Below are positions 35,644-43,592 of a DNA stretch of 64,000 nucleotides, in pieces. Positions within the stretch are counted from its first letter, which is position 1. The number at the start of each line of letters is the position of its first letter. The stretch is from G963674955 sp963674955 (GTDB taxonomy: Bacteria > Desulfobacterota > Desulfovibrionia > Desulfovibrionales > Desulfovibrionaceae), in NCBI GenBank assembly GCA_963674955.2, contig CAXXKR010000004.1:1426001-1490000 (forward strand). Reading direction: 5' to 3'. A program made the position numbers and the translations under genes. The notes under the pieces were generated by a model. That model was not told the origin of the DNA and searched no databases. It was given only the letters and a program-made list of their open reading frames with translations.

Positions 35644-36649
35644 TTTTATCACTCTCGAGCCTTCTCAGGGCTCCGATTAAAATCGCGGAAACCACGTCCT
35701 TGGCCTGCCAGCCCGCTTCACCGGCCGTGGCCATGAATCCGGCGTCTTCGGCGAGGCAGGGATTGGCGTTCACGTCTATGACATACAACCGCTGTTCGCC
35801 GTCCAACCTGAAGTCCACCCGGGCATAGCCCCGCAGACCCATTTCATCCCAACAAGCCAGGGCTGTTTCCGCCAATCGGCTGAAAAGCTCCGGCTCGGAC
35901 TTGCGGAAGGCGAAGCTCCTTGTCGTGAACCTGTCGGCGTCCGACCCCTCCTCCCATTTCGCCTCATAGCCGACTATCTTCACCGGCATGTCGCTTTGAA
36001 AAACCATTTCCGCAGCTCCGAGAACCCTGCCCCTGCCCTCCGGCGACTCCAGGAGGGACACGCTGAACTCCCGGCCATCAATGAATTCCTCGGCCATGCA
36101 GAGTCCGCCAAGCCTTGCCTTTCTGGATTTCATGGCGGCCAGAAGGCTGTCGCCGTCCTCGGCCCAAACCACGGAACTTTCGTCAAGACCCAATGAGGCG
36201 TGTTCGCAGCGGCTTTTGACGATGTACCTTCCGGGTCCCGGAAAGCGGCCGCGCCTGAGTCCCACCTCGTCCACCCCACGGGGAGTGGGCAAGCCCACGG
36301 AATGCATTAGCCGCTTGGAGGCCAACTTGTCGTTGGTCAGGAAAAGGGCCGCACTGTCGGACCCTGTGAAGGCCAGTCCAAGCTTTCGAAAGATTACCGG
36401 CACTATATTGGCGAACTCGTCAGAGCCCATGATGCTTTCCACCAGATTCATGACCACGGTGGGCCGGATGCCCTGCAACGTGGCCACGGCCTCGCCCAGA
36501 TCAGCGCCAAGCTCCACCTCCACAACGCTCCAGCCCATTTCGCGCAAGACCCGGCCCATCAGGCGGCTCTGGGCAATGACATCCGCAGTGTCCTTGGAGG
36601 CATTGGCAGGCACGTGATTTCTCACTATGGCGGCGATCTTTTTCATCAT
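35633..36649 (-). CDS. ATP-grasp ligase, D-Ala-D-Ala ligase-like (second of two)
   Basis: About 338 aa. ATP-grasp features: FTGSDSAALFLTNDKLASKR in the N-terminal/central domain (substrate-binding region of Ddl-like enzymes), RYIVKSRCEHASLGLD (ATP lysine and loop), AEEFIDGREFSVSLLE, and the metal site YARVDFRLDGEQRLYVIDVN followed by ANPCLAEDAGF. Such enzymes make a peptide-like bond through an acyl phosphate. The N-terminus (KKIAAIVRNHVP) lacks the classic Ddl start, so D-alanine is not assumed. Double ATG at 36649/36646 overlaps the previous stop; the end overlaps the GNAT gene. Likely acts on a beta-lysine-derived substrate by context. Confidence 0.88.
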   Translation of the reverse strand: MMKKIAAIVRNHVPANASKDTADVIAQSRLMGRVLREMGWSVVEVELGADLGEAVATLQGIRPTVVMNLVESIMGSDEFANIVPVIFRKLGLAFTGSDSAALFLTNDKLASKRLMHSVGLPTPRGVDEVGLRRGRFPGPGRYIVKSRCEHASLGLDESSVVWAEDGDSLLAAMKSRKARLGGLCMAEEFIDGREFSVSLLESPEGRGRVLGAAEMVFQSDMPVKIVGYEAKWEEGSDADRFTTRSFAFRKSEPELFSRLAETALACWDEMGLRGYARVDFRLDGEQRLYVIDVNANPCLAEDAGFMATAGEAGWQAKDVVSAILIGALRRLESDKNDN

Positions 36650-37647
36650 CCGCGGTTCCACGGATTCCCGGTTCCTTCCAAACGGCGGACAGCGGAATGA
36701 AATATCTCCCTGATCAGATCCTCGTACCTGCCTCCGCCCAGTCTCCAGAGAATGGGCAGATCCGAACTTTCCGGATTCAAACCGGGAAGCGGATTGACTT
36801 CGAGAAAGCGAGGAGCGCCGTTCCCGCCCTGACGCACATCCACCCTGCCGGCGTCCAGGCAGGCCAGTCCGCGCCAAGCCTTGAGGGCCAAAGCCGCCGC
36901 ATCCATTGCGGCCTCGTCGTCCACCAGTTCATACGCCACGCGCTCCCGCCATTCCTGCTTGTTCTCGTAGGTATAGGCGGAAGCGTCGCCATGGCCCACG
37001 GCCTTGACCTCTATGACTCCGGCAACGCGGCTTTCAGCGCCGGACCCCAAGAGGCCGACCGTGAACTCGCGACCCGGCAGATAGGTCTCCACCAGAACGG
37101 GTTGCCGAAATGTCTCCAACAGATCGCGGCACACGTCCAGCAAGTCCTCCTGGGTGCGCACCAATGAACGGCTGCTGATTCCCTTGCTGGTTCCCTCGGC
37201 AACGGGCTTGGCGAACAAGGGGAAGGGCAGCGTTATCCTGGTCAAATCCTCCATATTCCGAACCAGCGCGTAGTCCGCCGTGTCTACGCCGACAGAGCGG
37301 ACCACGGCGTTGGTCATGGCCTTATGGAGGGTAAGGGTCATCAATTCCGGACCGGAAAATGTGTACGGAATTCCCCAGGCGTCCAACAGGGCTGGAATCT
37401 GGGCCTCGCGGCCCAGGCCCCTGTATCCCTCGGCGATATTGAAGACCATGTCCCAGGTATCGCCTGCTGCCAGCCGGGACACCAGATCGGTTATGCAGCC
37501 GATCCTGTCCGTTTCCTGGCCTGCCGCCCGGAGGGAATTCTCTATGCCCGCGATGGTCACCTCCGAATCGAATTCAGCGGCCTCTTCGGCGGAGAATCCC
37601 CGTTTGAGATAATCGTCCTTGAGATCGTAGGTTATGCCTACCCTCAT
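36646..37647 (-). CDS. ATP-grasp ligase, D-Ala-D-Ala ligase-like (first of two)
   Basis: 333 aa starting at ATG 37647, which shares one base with the aminomutase stop. Features: MVFNIAEGYRGLGREAQIPA (Ddl-type NIAEG), YTFSGPELMTLTLHKAMTN, FAKPVAEGTSKGISS (ATP lysine and glycine-rich loop), VETYLPGREFTVGLL, and the metal-binding CLDAGRVDVRQG with RFLEVNPLPGLNP. This is closer to true D-Ala-D-Ala ligases than its neighbour. In a canonical wall operon it would sit with mur genes; here it sits between an aminomutase and a second ligase, which argues for a specialised peptide. Long open frames through the upstream gene in this frame are not coding. Confidence 0.88.
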   Translation of the reverse strand: MRVGITYDLKDDYLKRGFSAEEAAEFDSEVTIAGIENSLRAAGQETDRIGCITDLVSRLAAGDTWDMVFNIAEGYRGLGREAQIPALLDAWGIPYTFSGPELMTLTLHKAMTNAVVRSVGVDTADYALVRNMEDLTRITLPFPLFAKPVAEGTSKGISSRSLVRTQEDLLDVCRDLLETFRQPVLVETYLPGREFTVGLLGSGAESRVAGVIEVKAVGHGDASAYTYENKQEWRERVAYELVDDEAAMDAAALALKAWRGLACLDAGRVDVRQGGNGAPRFLEVNPLPGLNPESSDLPILWRLGGGRYEDLIREIFHSAVRRLEGTGNPWNRG

Positions 37648-38894
37648 TACATGACCCTCCGCGAATTGGCGGGAACACATTGTGAAGGCAAGGGGTCGGG
37701 ATATTCGTAAGTCTTGCCCTCGTAGTTTTTGAGAAACACAACGTCCCGGTTGCGCCCGACATAGTACTCGGGCAGCAGGGGTATCTTTCCGCCGCCGCCG
37801 GGGGCGTCGATGACGTAGCTGGGAACGGCGTAGCCGGAGGTGTGCCCCCGAAGGCCGCGTATGATTTCCAGGCCCGTCTCCACCGGCGTCCTGAAGTGCC
37901 CGGAGCCGGGGATCGGGTCGCACTGATAAAGATAATAGGGACGCACCCGAATCTTGAGCAGGCCCTGCATCAGCCTTTTCATGGTCGGCACGTCGTCGTT
38001 CACACCCTTGAGGAGAACTGTCTGGCTGCCCAGGGGAATGCCCGCATCGGCGAGCATGGAACAGGCTTGGGCCGTTTCCTGGGTAAGCTCGTCCGGATGC
38101 GCGAAATGCAGGCTCATGAACAGGGGGTGGTGTTTCCTGAGCATGGCCGTGAGCTCCGGGGTAACGCGCTGGGGCAAAACCGCGGGCACCTTGGTGCCGA
38201 TGCGGATTATCTCCACATGGGGTATGGCGCGAAGTTCGGTTAGAAGCCAGTCCAGACGCTGATCGGACAGGGTCAGGGGATCGCCTCCTGAAAGCAGGAC
38301 ATCGCGCACGGTCGAGGTCTTCCTGATGTAGGACATGGCGCGCTTCCAATCCTTGATCCTGGGCGGACGGTTGGTCCTGCCCACCAGCCGGGAGCGGGTG
38401 CAGTACCGGCAATAGGTGGAGCAATAGTCGGTCACCAGAAAAAGCACCCTGTCCGGGTAGCGGTGGACAATGCCCGGAACCGGACTGTGGCCGTCCTCGC
38501 CGAGGGGGTCGGCGCATTCGCCGGGACCGGTCAGAAATTCCCCGGCGCTGGGTTCGATGCAGCGGCGCAGACCGGCAGAACCGGACACGGCCACGGTTCC
38601 CAGATAATAGGGAGTCACCGCAACAGGCAGGCCGCTGCCGGCAGGCATGGCTCCGGCCACGGAAAAACCAAGCACCGCTTCCATTGCCCCGGAGTCGGTA
38701 ATCCTGTTGGCGAGCTGCCAGCGCCAGTCGTTCCATTTCTCGTCGGAAACATTGGGATACAGGTTCTCCCTGAATTCCCACATGGAAGGAAATACGAAAC
38801 CAGTTTCAAAAACAATCCTCTCCCGAGTAGCGTCTTCGGAACACAGGCTATCGGGAGGCTCCTTTTCGGCATTTTCAACAATTGCTTTCATCAT
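37647..38894 (-). CDS. Lysine 2,3-aminomutase (radical SAM, PLP)
   Basis: 415 aa. Interconverts L-lysine and L-beta-lysine. The radical-SAM cluster motif is CSTYCRYC; VLLSGGDPLTLSD binds SAM. The PLP lysine lies in DAPGGGGKIP. Two Asp residues that hold the lysine side chain in the clostridial enzyme (numbered 293 and 330 there) are both present, in YLYQCDPIPG and SYVIDAPGGGG; in glutamate aminomutases these positions change, so lysine is the likely substrate. Length matches KamA, not the shorter EpmB. Double ATG 38894/38891 after GAGGTGGT; either may be used. First of three or four overlapping genes. Confidence 0.9.
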   Translation of the reverse strand: MMKAIVENAEKEPPDSLCSEDATRERIVFETGFVFPSMWEFRENLYPNVSDEKWNDWRWQLANRITDSGAMEAVLGFSVAGAMPAGSGLPVAVTPYYLGTVAVSGSAGLRRCIEPSAGEFLTGPGECADPLGEDGHSPVPGIVHRYPDRVLFLVTDYCSTYCRYCTRSRLVGRTNRPPRIKDWKRAMSYIRKTSTVRDVLLSGGDPLTLSDQRLDWLLTELRAIPHVEIIRIGTKVPAVLPQRVTPELTAMLRKHHPLFMSLHFAHPDELTQETAQACSMLADAGIPLGSQTVLLKGVNDDVPTMKRLMQGLLKIRVRPYYLYQCDPIPGSGHFRTPVETGLEIIRGLRGHTSGYAVPSYVIDAPGGGGKIPLLPEYYVGRNRDVVFLKNYEGKTYEYPDPLPSQCVPANSRRVM

Positions 38895-38985
38895 ACCACC
38901 TCGCTAAATAAAATTTGTTTCACTCCCGGCCCGTGCCGGATTAGGTTTTGCCGCACCTAAAAAATATTCCTTGCAGACCAGGCAG

Positions 38986-39291
38986 TTATTTTCCCTTTGC
39001 CTTGACTCGCCTTGCGCCTGACTCCGTCTCGGCATTGAGCGAAAGAACGCTCTCGACCTCGATGGATTCACGCGTTTTGCCCCTGGCTACAAGTCCCGTG
39101 ACCCTGACCCGCTTGCGAAGCATGGTCACAAGTTCGGGATGGTCGTCCAGGTTGCCGATCGCTATCTCCCGTTCTCCGTCGCAGGCAATGAAAAGGCTCG
39201 TCACTGCGTAGTCCTTGTTCCACCCGTCCGGGATGAGAACCCCTTCCACGATTTCTTTCCTTTGTTCTTTCTTTGCCACGGCGCTATCCAT
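38986..39291 (-). CDS. Small protein of unknown function, OB-fold-like pattern
   Basis: 101 aa, soluble. The core (about residues 20-85) alternates beta strands: VEGVLIPDGW, TSLFIACDGEREIAIG, LRKRVRVTGLVARG and IEVESVLSL, resembling small OB-fold or single-strand-binding-like proteins; no family is recognised. The C-terminus is basic (RRVKAKGK). It is 91 bases upstream of the aminomutase and is preceded by a sigma-54 promoter, so it is probably the first gene of that transcript. Confidence 0.65.
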   Translation of the reverse strand: MDSAVAKKEQRKEIVEGVLIPDGWNKDYAVTSLFIACDGEREIAIGNLDDHPELVTMLRKRVRVTGLVARGKTRESIEVESVLSLNAETESGARRVKAKGK

Positions 39292-39329
39292 ATGCGTTCT
39301 TCAACGGCTGACTGTTTGGCCGAAGACAT

Positions 39330-39345
39330 TGCATGGCTGGTGCCA
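39330..39345 (-). promoter_or_regulatory. Sigma-54 (-24/-12) promoter for the aminomutase cluster
   Basis: On the minus strand TGGCACCAGCCATGCA: -24 hexamer perfect, GC of the -12 element at the right distance, one mismatch (A for the first T of TTGC). It lies 39-54 bases upstream of the 101-aa gene start. The same stretch forms GCATGGC-TGGT-GCCATGC, a perfect 7-bp inverted repeat. A sigma-54 activator gene lies upstream. Confidence 0.7.
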
Positions 39346-39514
39346 TGCGTGCAACATGCTGAAATAAATCAAATTATGATAAGAAGTGGCATAATGATGG
39401 GTCCTCCAGGTTCCGATTTTCGAATCCTGGATTCCGACGGCGGCCGTCAAAAAGGAGATTGAAGGAATGTTTGGATAAAAAAATAAATTGTTTCAGAGCA
39501 ATATGGGCCAGCAT

Positions 39515-39538
39515 CAAAAACGGGAACCAGAGGTTCCC
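39515..39538 (-). terminator. Intrinsic terminator after the second sigma-54 activator
   Basis: GGGAACC-TCT-GGTTCCC followed by GTTTTTG on the minus strand, 20 bases after the activator stop. Confidence 0.8.
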
Positions 39539-39558
39539 AATCCCAAAAACAGGAACCG

Positions 39559-40968
39559 TCAGTTCTTTTTTTCCACAGGCCTGAAGGCGCTGCGCTTCAA
39601 GCCGTGACGCGCCATCAGCTTGTGCAGCTGGCGCGGGGTTACGCCCGCCCATTTCGCGGCATCCTTGATCCTGCCATGGGTGGTGTCCAGGAGTTCCGTC
39701 AGGTAAGCCCGCTCGAAACGGTCCACCACCTCCTGCCGCGCACGGCCCAGGGGCAGGGAAATGTCCACGTGATCCGAAATGGCGACAATGTCTCCGGGCA
39801 GTAGCTCCTGGGGAATGCTGCGGGGGCTGAGGAATTCACCTTCCTCCAGGATGCAGGCCCGTTCCACGAGATTCTCCAATTCGCGCACGTTTCCGGGCCA
39901 GGAGTATCTCTGGAAGGCTTCCAGCACCTTGGGCTCCAGGCCCCGCAAATTCTTTACCAACTGCAGGTTGAAATTGGCGATGAAGACCTCGGCGAAACGT
40001 AAAATGTCCTTCTTGCGCTCCCGCAGGGGCGGAATCTCAATGGGAAAGACGTTCATCCTGTAATAGAGATCCTTCCTGAATTCTCCCCGTTCGCACATGC
40101 CGAGGAGATCGTCGTTGGTGGCCGCTATTATGCGCACGTCCACCGGAATGGTCTTGTCGCCGCCCACGCGCTGGATGGTCCTCTCCTGAAGCACGTTGAG
40201 CAGCTTGATCTGCATGGAGGGAGAAATGGTGCCCACCTCGTCCAGAAACAGGGTGCCCCCGTCGGCCTGCTGAAACTTGCCGGGCTTGCTGCGAATGGCC
40301 CCGGTGAACGCGCCCTTCTCATGGCCGAACAGATCGCTCTCTATGAGCGTGTCGGGTATGGCTCCGCAATGGACGCTGACAAATGGAGCGTCACGCCTCG
40401 TGCTGTGGGAGTGTATGAGCCGGGCGATAAGGCTCTTGCCGGTCCCGGTTTCCCCGGTCAGGAGAACGGTGGTTTTCGTACCGGCCATCTGGCGGACCTT
40501 GAAAAAGACTTCGCGCATTGCCGGGCTTTCCGTCTTGACCACATCAAGGGCGTCCTCGTTCCAGAATTGATCCTTGAGGTAGTCCAGCTCGGAATGCAGT
40601 ATCCGGCTCTTGTCGAGTTGTTCCAAGACGCGCAGCACATCGGCGGCGGCGATGGGATAAGTCAGATAGTCGGCTGCTCCGGCCTTTACCGCGTCCACGG
40701 CTCCGCGCATGTCGTCCGAATCGACCAAAACGATGACATCCGCGGCCGAAGGTCCCTGCCATATCCGGCCGATGCCCTCGAGATAGGACAGGCCTTCTTC
40801 CGCCAGGATTCGATAATCCACGAACAGAACGTCCGCAGGATTTGCGACAATGGACGCCTTGGCTTCCGCAAGGGAAGAAGAGGACAGGACATCGCCATGA
40901 TCGGCAAGAATCAGGGCAAGCAGGTCGGCCTCCGGCGCATCCGGCGTAAGAACCATGAATTTGTGCAT
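39559..40968 (-). CDS. NtrC-type sigma-54 activator with receiver domain
   Basis: 469 aa. The receiver (1-120) has the Asp in DVLFVDYRIL, but the switch Lys before Pro is Tyr (DYLTYPIA), so it may be a modified receiver. The AAA+ domain (about 145-375) has Walker A GETGTGKS, the sigma-54 loop DLFGHEKGAFTGA and Walker B GGTLFLDEVGTI. The C-terminus carries a Fis-like helix-turn-helix (GRIKDAAKWAGVTPRQLHKLM). It probably drives the sigma-54 promoter at 39330-39345 just downstream. No cognate kinase is adjacent. Confidence 0.92.
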   Translation of the reverse strand: MHKFMVLTPDAPEADLLALILADHGDVLSSSSLAEAKASIVANPADVLFVDYRILAEEGLSYLEGIGRIWQGPSAADVIVLVDSDDMRGAVDAVKAGAADYLTYPIAAADVLRVLEQLDKSRILHSELDYLKDQFWNEDALDVVKTESPAMREVFFKVRQMAGTKTTVLLTGETGTGKSLIARLIHSHSTRRDAPFVSVHCGAIPDTLIESDLFGHEKGAFTGAIRSKPGKFQQADGGTLFLDEVGTISPSMQIKLLNVLQERTIQRVGGDKTIPVDVRIIAATNDDLLGMCERGEFRKDLYYRMNVFPIEIPPLRERKKDILRFAEVFIANFNLQLVKNLRGLEPKVLEAFQRYSWPGNVRELENLVERACILEEGEFLSPRSIPQELLPGDIVAISDHVDISLPLGRARQEVVDRFERAYLTELLDTTHGRIKDAAKWAGVTPRQLHKLMARHGLKRSAFRPVEKKN

Positions 40969-41035
40969 CTCGATTTCCTTGCCGCCTTTCTACTGCCATT
41001 GGGAATGATGTGCAATGCGTCAGCAAAGGATAAGA

Positions 41036-41066
41036 GAAAGCCCTTGCAAAATTCTGCAAGGGCCTT
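41036..41066 (-). terminator. Terminator after nitroreductase gene
   Basis: GCCCTTGCA and TGCAAGGGC form a 9-bp stem around a six-base loop with T-rich sequence on both sides, between the nitroreductase stop and the activator gene. Confidence 0.75.
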
Positions 41067-41087
41067 TTCGCCGTCTCCGTTCGGATT

Positions 41088-41714
41088 CTACTTCAAAACC
41101 ATTTCGTCATAGGACTGCCGCCAGCCCTTGGGGTGGATTTTCACACCGGGCTTCAGATGCCCCACGGCAATGAGCATGGAAACCCAGTAGTTGTCCGCTA
41201 TGCCGAACTCCTTTTTCACCGCATCGTGGTCGAATCCGTCCATGGGGTGGGTATGCAGTCCGTGGTGGCTGGCCGCGTACATGAGGGACATGGCGAACAG
41301 CCCGGCGTTCTTGTTGGCGAAGGCCTGGGCCGCCTCGGAGTCCCGGCCGTAAAGGCCGCTGGTGGAACCGAGAAACCATTCCTTCTGCTCCGGCTTCATT
41401 CCCCCGGCCTCGACGAATCCGGCAAAGACCTTTTCCAGGGTCTCGTTGCCCTCTTTCCAGCCGTCACGGTCGGCCAGCAGGATGAGCACCACCGGGGCCT
41501 CGGTCACCTTGGGCTGGTCGAACGCCAGTTTCCTGAGGGCCGCCTTTTTATCGGGGTCGCGCAGGACCATGATCTTCCAGGGTTGCAGGTTGTAGCTGGA
41601 TGGGGCCTTGGCCCCGTCCTCCACGACCCTCTTGAGCAATGCGTCATCCACGTCTCGATTGGGGTCGAAATGGTTTATCGCCCTTCTCGTTTCCAGAATT
41701 TCCTTGAAATCCAT
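41088..41714 (-). CDS. Nitroreductase-family FMN oxidoreductase
   Basis: 208 aa, the usual size. Family pattern: ILETRRAINHFDPNRDV at the N-terminus (FMN phosphate-binding Arg-Arg), APSSYNLQPWKIMVLRDP, and a C-terminal ADNYWVSMLIAVGHLKPG. The dimeric FMN enzyme reduces nitro compounds or quinones with NAD(P)H; its natural substrate is unknown. ATG 41714 has AGGAGGTGG just upstream, which settles the start; the frame runs on upstream without family similarity. Divergent from the DsrE-like gene. Confidence 0.93.
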   Translation of the reverse strand: MDFKEILETRRAINHFDPNRDVDDALLKRVVEDGAKAPSSYNLQPWKIMVLRDPDKKAALRKLAFDQPKVTEAPVVLILLADRDGWKEGNETLEKVFAGFVEAGGMKPEQKEWFLGSTSGLYGRDSEAAQAFANKNAGLFAMSLMYAASHHGLHTHPMDGFDHDAVKKEFGIADNYWVSMLIAVGHLKPGVKIHPKGWRQSYDEMVLK

Positions 41715-41968
41715 ATTCCACCTCCTGACAGGATGCATCCTGCGTAATCGCGTGCTCAATCCCCCCGACAAGTCCGCCACCTTGCCCACAGGCTCAAAAC
41801 GGAGATCGAATATTAATATAATACATAAAAAGCCAGTGAACAACAGCACGGAAAAAAATTGTGCTTGGCGCGCAGGCGATATAATATCCCGGACGACAGC
41901 ACATGACGTTCCCCTAAAGCCACATAAACACTGCGGCACCTTGTCCGCCGAACAATCCGAGGCTGAAA

Positions 41969-42322
41969 ATGAAAGAAGAAAAGACCGTTATCTTCGCCTT
42001 TCGCGGCGACCCGCTCTGTTTCATCCACGTCCTTCTGAACGCCATCGACCTCAGGGAACGCGGCAGGGAAGGACTCATCGTCATCGAAGGCGAGGCGGTG
42101 AAATTGGTGCCGGAAATGAGCAAGCCGGACCACTTCCTGTCCAAGCTCTACCAGAAAGCCAAGGGGCTGGGGCTGATCCACGCGGTGTGCAAGGCCTGCT
42201 CGGCCAAGCTGGGCGTGACCGAGGCGGTCCAGGCCGAAGGGCTGCCCCTGACCGGCGACATGGCCGGACACCCATCCATGGGCGGCTACCTGGACAAGGG
42301 CTACCGGATCATCACCTTCTAG
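41969..42322 (+). CDS. DsrE-like small cytoplasmic protein
   Basis: 117 aa, ATG with GAGG seven bases upstream. The alternating pattern KTVIFAFRGDPLCFIHVLLNA and LVPEMSKPDHFLSKLYQKAK, ending GGYLDKGYRIITF, resembles the DsrE/DsrF-like superfamily of sulfur-relay proteins. Two cysteines in AVCKACSAKLG could be redox or sulfur carriers. Function is unknown; it could be involved in sulfur transfer. The LysE-type exporter follows after 83 bases on the same strand. Confidence 0.75.
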   Translation: MKEEKTVIFAFRGDPLCFIHVLLNAIDLRERGREGLIVIEGEAVKLVPEMSKPDHFLSKLYQKAKGLGLIHAVCKACSAKLGVTEAVQAEGLPLTGDMAGHPSMGGYLDKGYRIITF

Positions 42323-42405
42323 AACTGTTGAAGTTTGGGAACTGGATTGCGATTCGGCGCCCGACCCTGTAATTTTCACGGCAGCCCACAAAGGAGAAAG
42401 GCCCG

Positions 42406-43032
42406 ATGCTGACACCCGAAACCCTGGCCACCTTTTTCGCAGCCTCCGTCCTGCTCGGCATAGCGCCCGGCCCGGACAACATCTTCGTGCTCACTCAGTC
42501 CGCCCTGCGCGGGAGGTGGGCCGGAATGGCCGTGATGCTCGGCCTGTGCACCGGACTGATTGTCCACAGCGCCGCCGTGGCCTTAGGAGTGGCCGTCATC
42601 TTCCAGACCTCGGCCCTGGCCTTCACCGTCCTGAAATTCATAGGCGCGGGCTATCTGGCCTATCTGGCCTGGCAGGCCTTCAGGGCCTCCGGCGAAGTCG
42701 TCAGAAGCGAAGCCGTGACCGAAATCCGCAGCTGGAGGCTCTACCGCCGAGGCATCATCATGAACATCACCAACCCCAAGGTCTCCATATTCTTCCTGGC
42801 CTTCCTGCCCCAGTTCGCCGATCCTGGGCGCGGCTCCGTGTCCATGCAGATTCTTCTTCTTGGAGGGGTCTTCATCGTCGCCACCATCCTTGTTTTCGGA
42901 AGCATAGCCCTTCTGGCCGGGAGCATCGGCCAGTGGCTGAGCAGGTCCGGGCGGTTCCAAAAAATAATGAACAGGGTGGCCGGAACCGTGTTCCTGGGCC
43001 TGGCCTTGAAGCTGGCAACAACGGAACAATAG
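42406..43032 (+). CDS. LysE/RhtB-family amino-acid exporter
   Basis: 208 aa, six hydrophobic segments. The N-terminal signature GIAPGPDNIFVLTQSALRG and YLAYLAWQAFRA, then MNITNPKVSIFFLAFLPQF, are typical for the RhtB branch of LysE exporters, which expel amino acids such as homoserine, threonine or leucine. Substrate not predictable. An AAAGGAG-like site precedes the ATG. Its stop abuts the stop of the convergent unknown gene at 43033. Confidence 0.92.
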   Translation: MLTPETLATFFAASVLLGIAPGPDNIFVLTQSALRGRWAGMAVMLGLCTGLIVHSAAVALGVAVIFQTSALAFTVLKFIGAGYLAYLAWQAFRASGEVVRSEAVTEIRSWRLYRRGIIMNITNPKVSIFFLAFLPQFADPGRGSVSMQILLLGGVFIVATILVFGSIALLAGSIGQWLSRSGRFQKIMNRVAGTVFLGLALKLATTEQ

Positions 43033-43581
43033 TCAGGCCACACGGCCTTGAAATTCATCCGCCGCTTCCCGGACGCGCCTGAAAAACACATCCCGCGCCC
43101 CTTGCAACTCAAGGGCCAGCTCTCCGTTCACGTCCATGGAGTCCACATGGGCGTTGTCCAGGGGCTGCACCTGAAGCACGTAGGAATTGACCTGCTGTTT
43201 CCAGAACCAGTCCGCGCATCCGAACTGGACGTATTTGGGGTCAACGGCTGCGGGAATCTCCCTCAAGCGGACGAGAAATTCCCGCCCCCTGGGGCGATTG
43301 TCCAGGCACAGGGCGAGGTAGGCGATTTTGTAATGGTACCTGTTCTCGAGGGAATCGGCGCGGAGCGTCCTTATGGCCTGGGGGTCGGGCAGGGAGCTTG
43401 AGACGAAATGCCCCCAGCAGCTTTGCAAGGTAAAACAAAAATCCAAATTCGCCAGATCATGGACAAGCTCCTGAATCGGCTCGTCTATCCGGGCCTTGCG
43501 CAAAGAGTCCAAGGCCGCCGCTTTGTGCACCCCGAACTCGGCATTGGCCACCATTGGCTTTTCAGGACAATAGGTCTGCAT
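43033..43581 (-). CDS. Protein of unknown function (weak resemblance to TYW3-type N-terminus)
   Basis: 182 aa, soluble. No firm family. The segment DEPIQELVHDLANLDFCFT followed by LQSCWGHF recalls the start of TYW3-like proteins (D-E-x-I...SSCSGR), but the diagnostic Ser-Gly-Arg is absent. The rest has YVQFGCADWFWKQQ and a C-terminal acidic helix. It lies 11 bases after glycerate kinase on the same strand and may be part of that transcript. Confidence 0.7.
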   Translation of the reverse strand: MQTYCPEKPMVANAEFGVHKAAALDSLRKARIDEPIQELVHDLANLDFCFTLQSCWGHFVSSSLPDPQAIRTLRADSLENRYHYKIAYLALCLDNRPRGREFLVRLREIPAAVDPKYVQFGCADWFWKQQVNSYVLQVQPLDNAHVDSMDVNGELALELQGARDVFFRRVREAADEFQGRVA

Positions 43582-43592
43582 AGGTCATCCTC

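Noticed and set aside
36646..38781. 711-codon minus-strand frame covering the aminomutase and first ATP-grasp gene
   Set aside because: Only its last 333 codons match ATP-grasp enzymes; the rest overlaps the aminomutase in another frame, so the gene starts at 37647.
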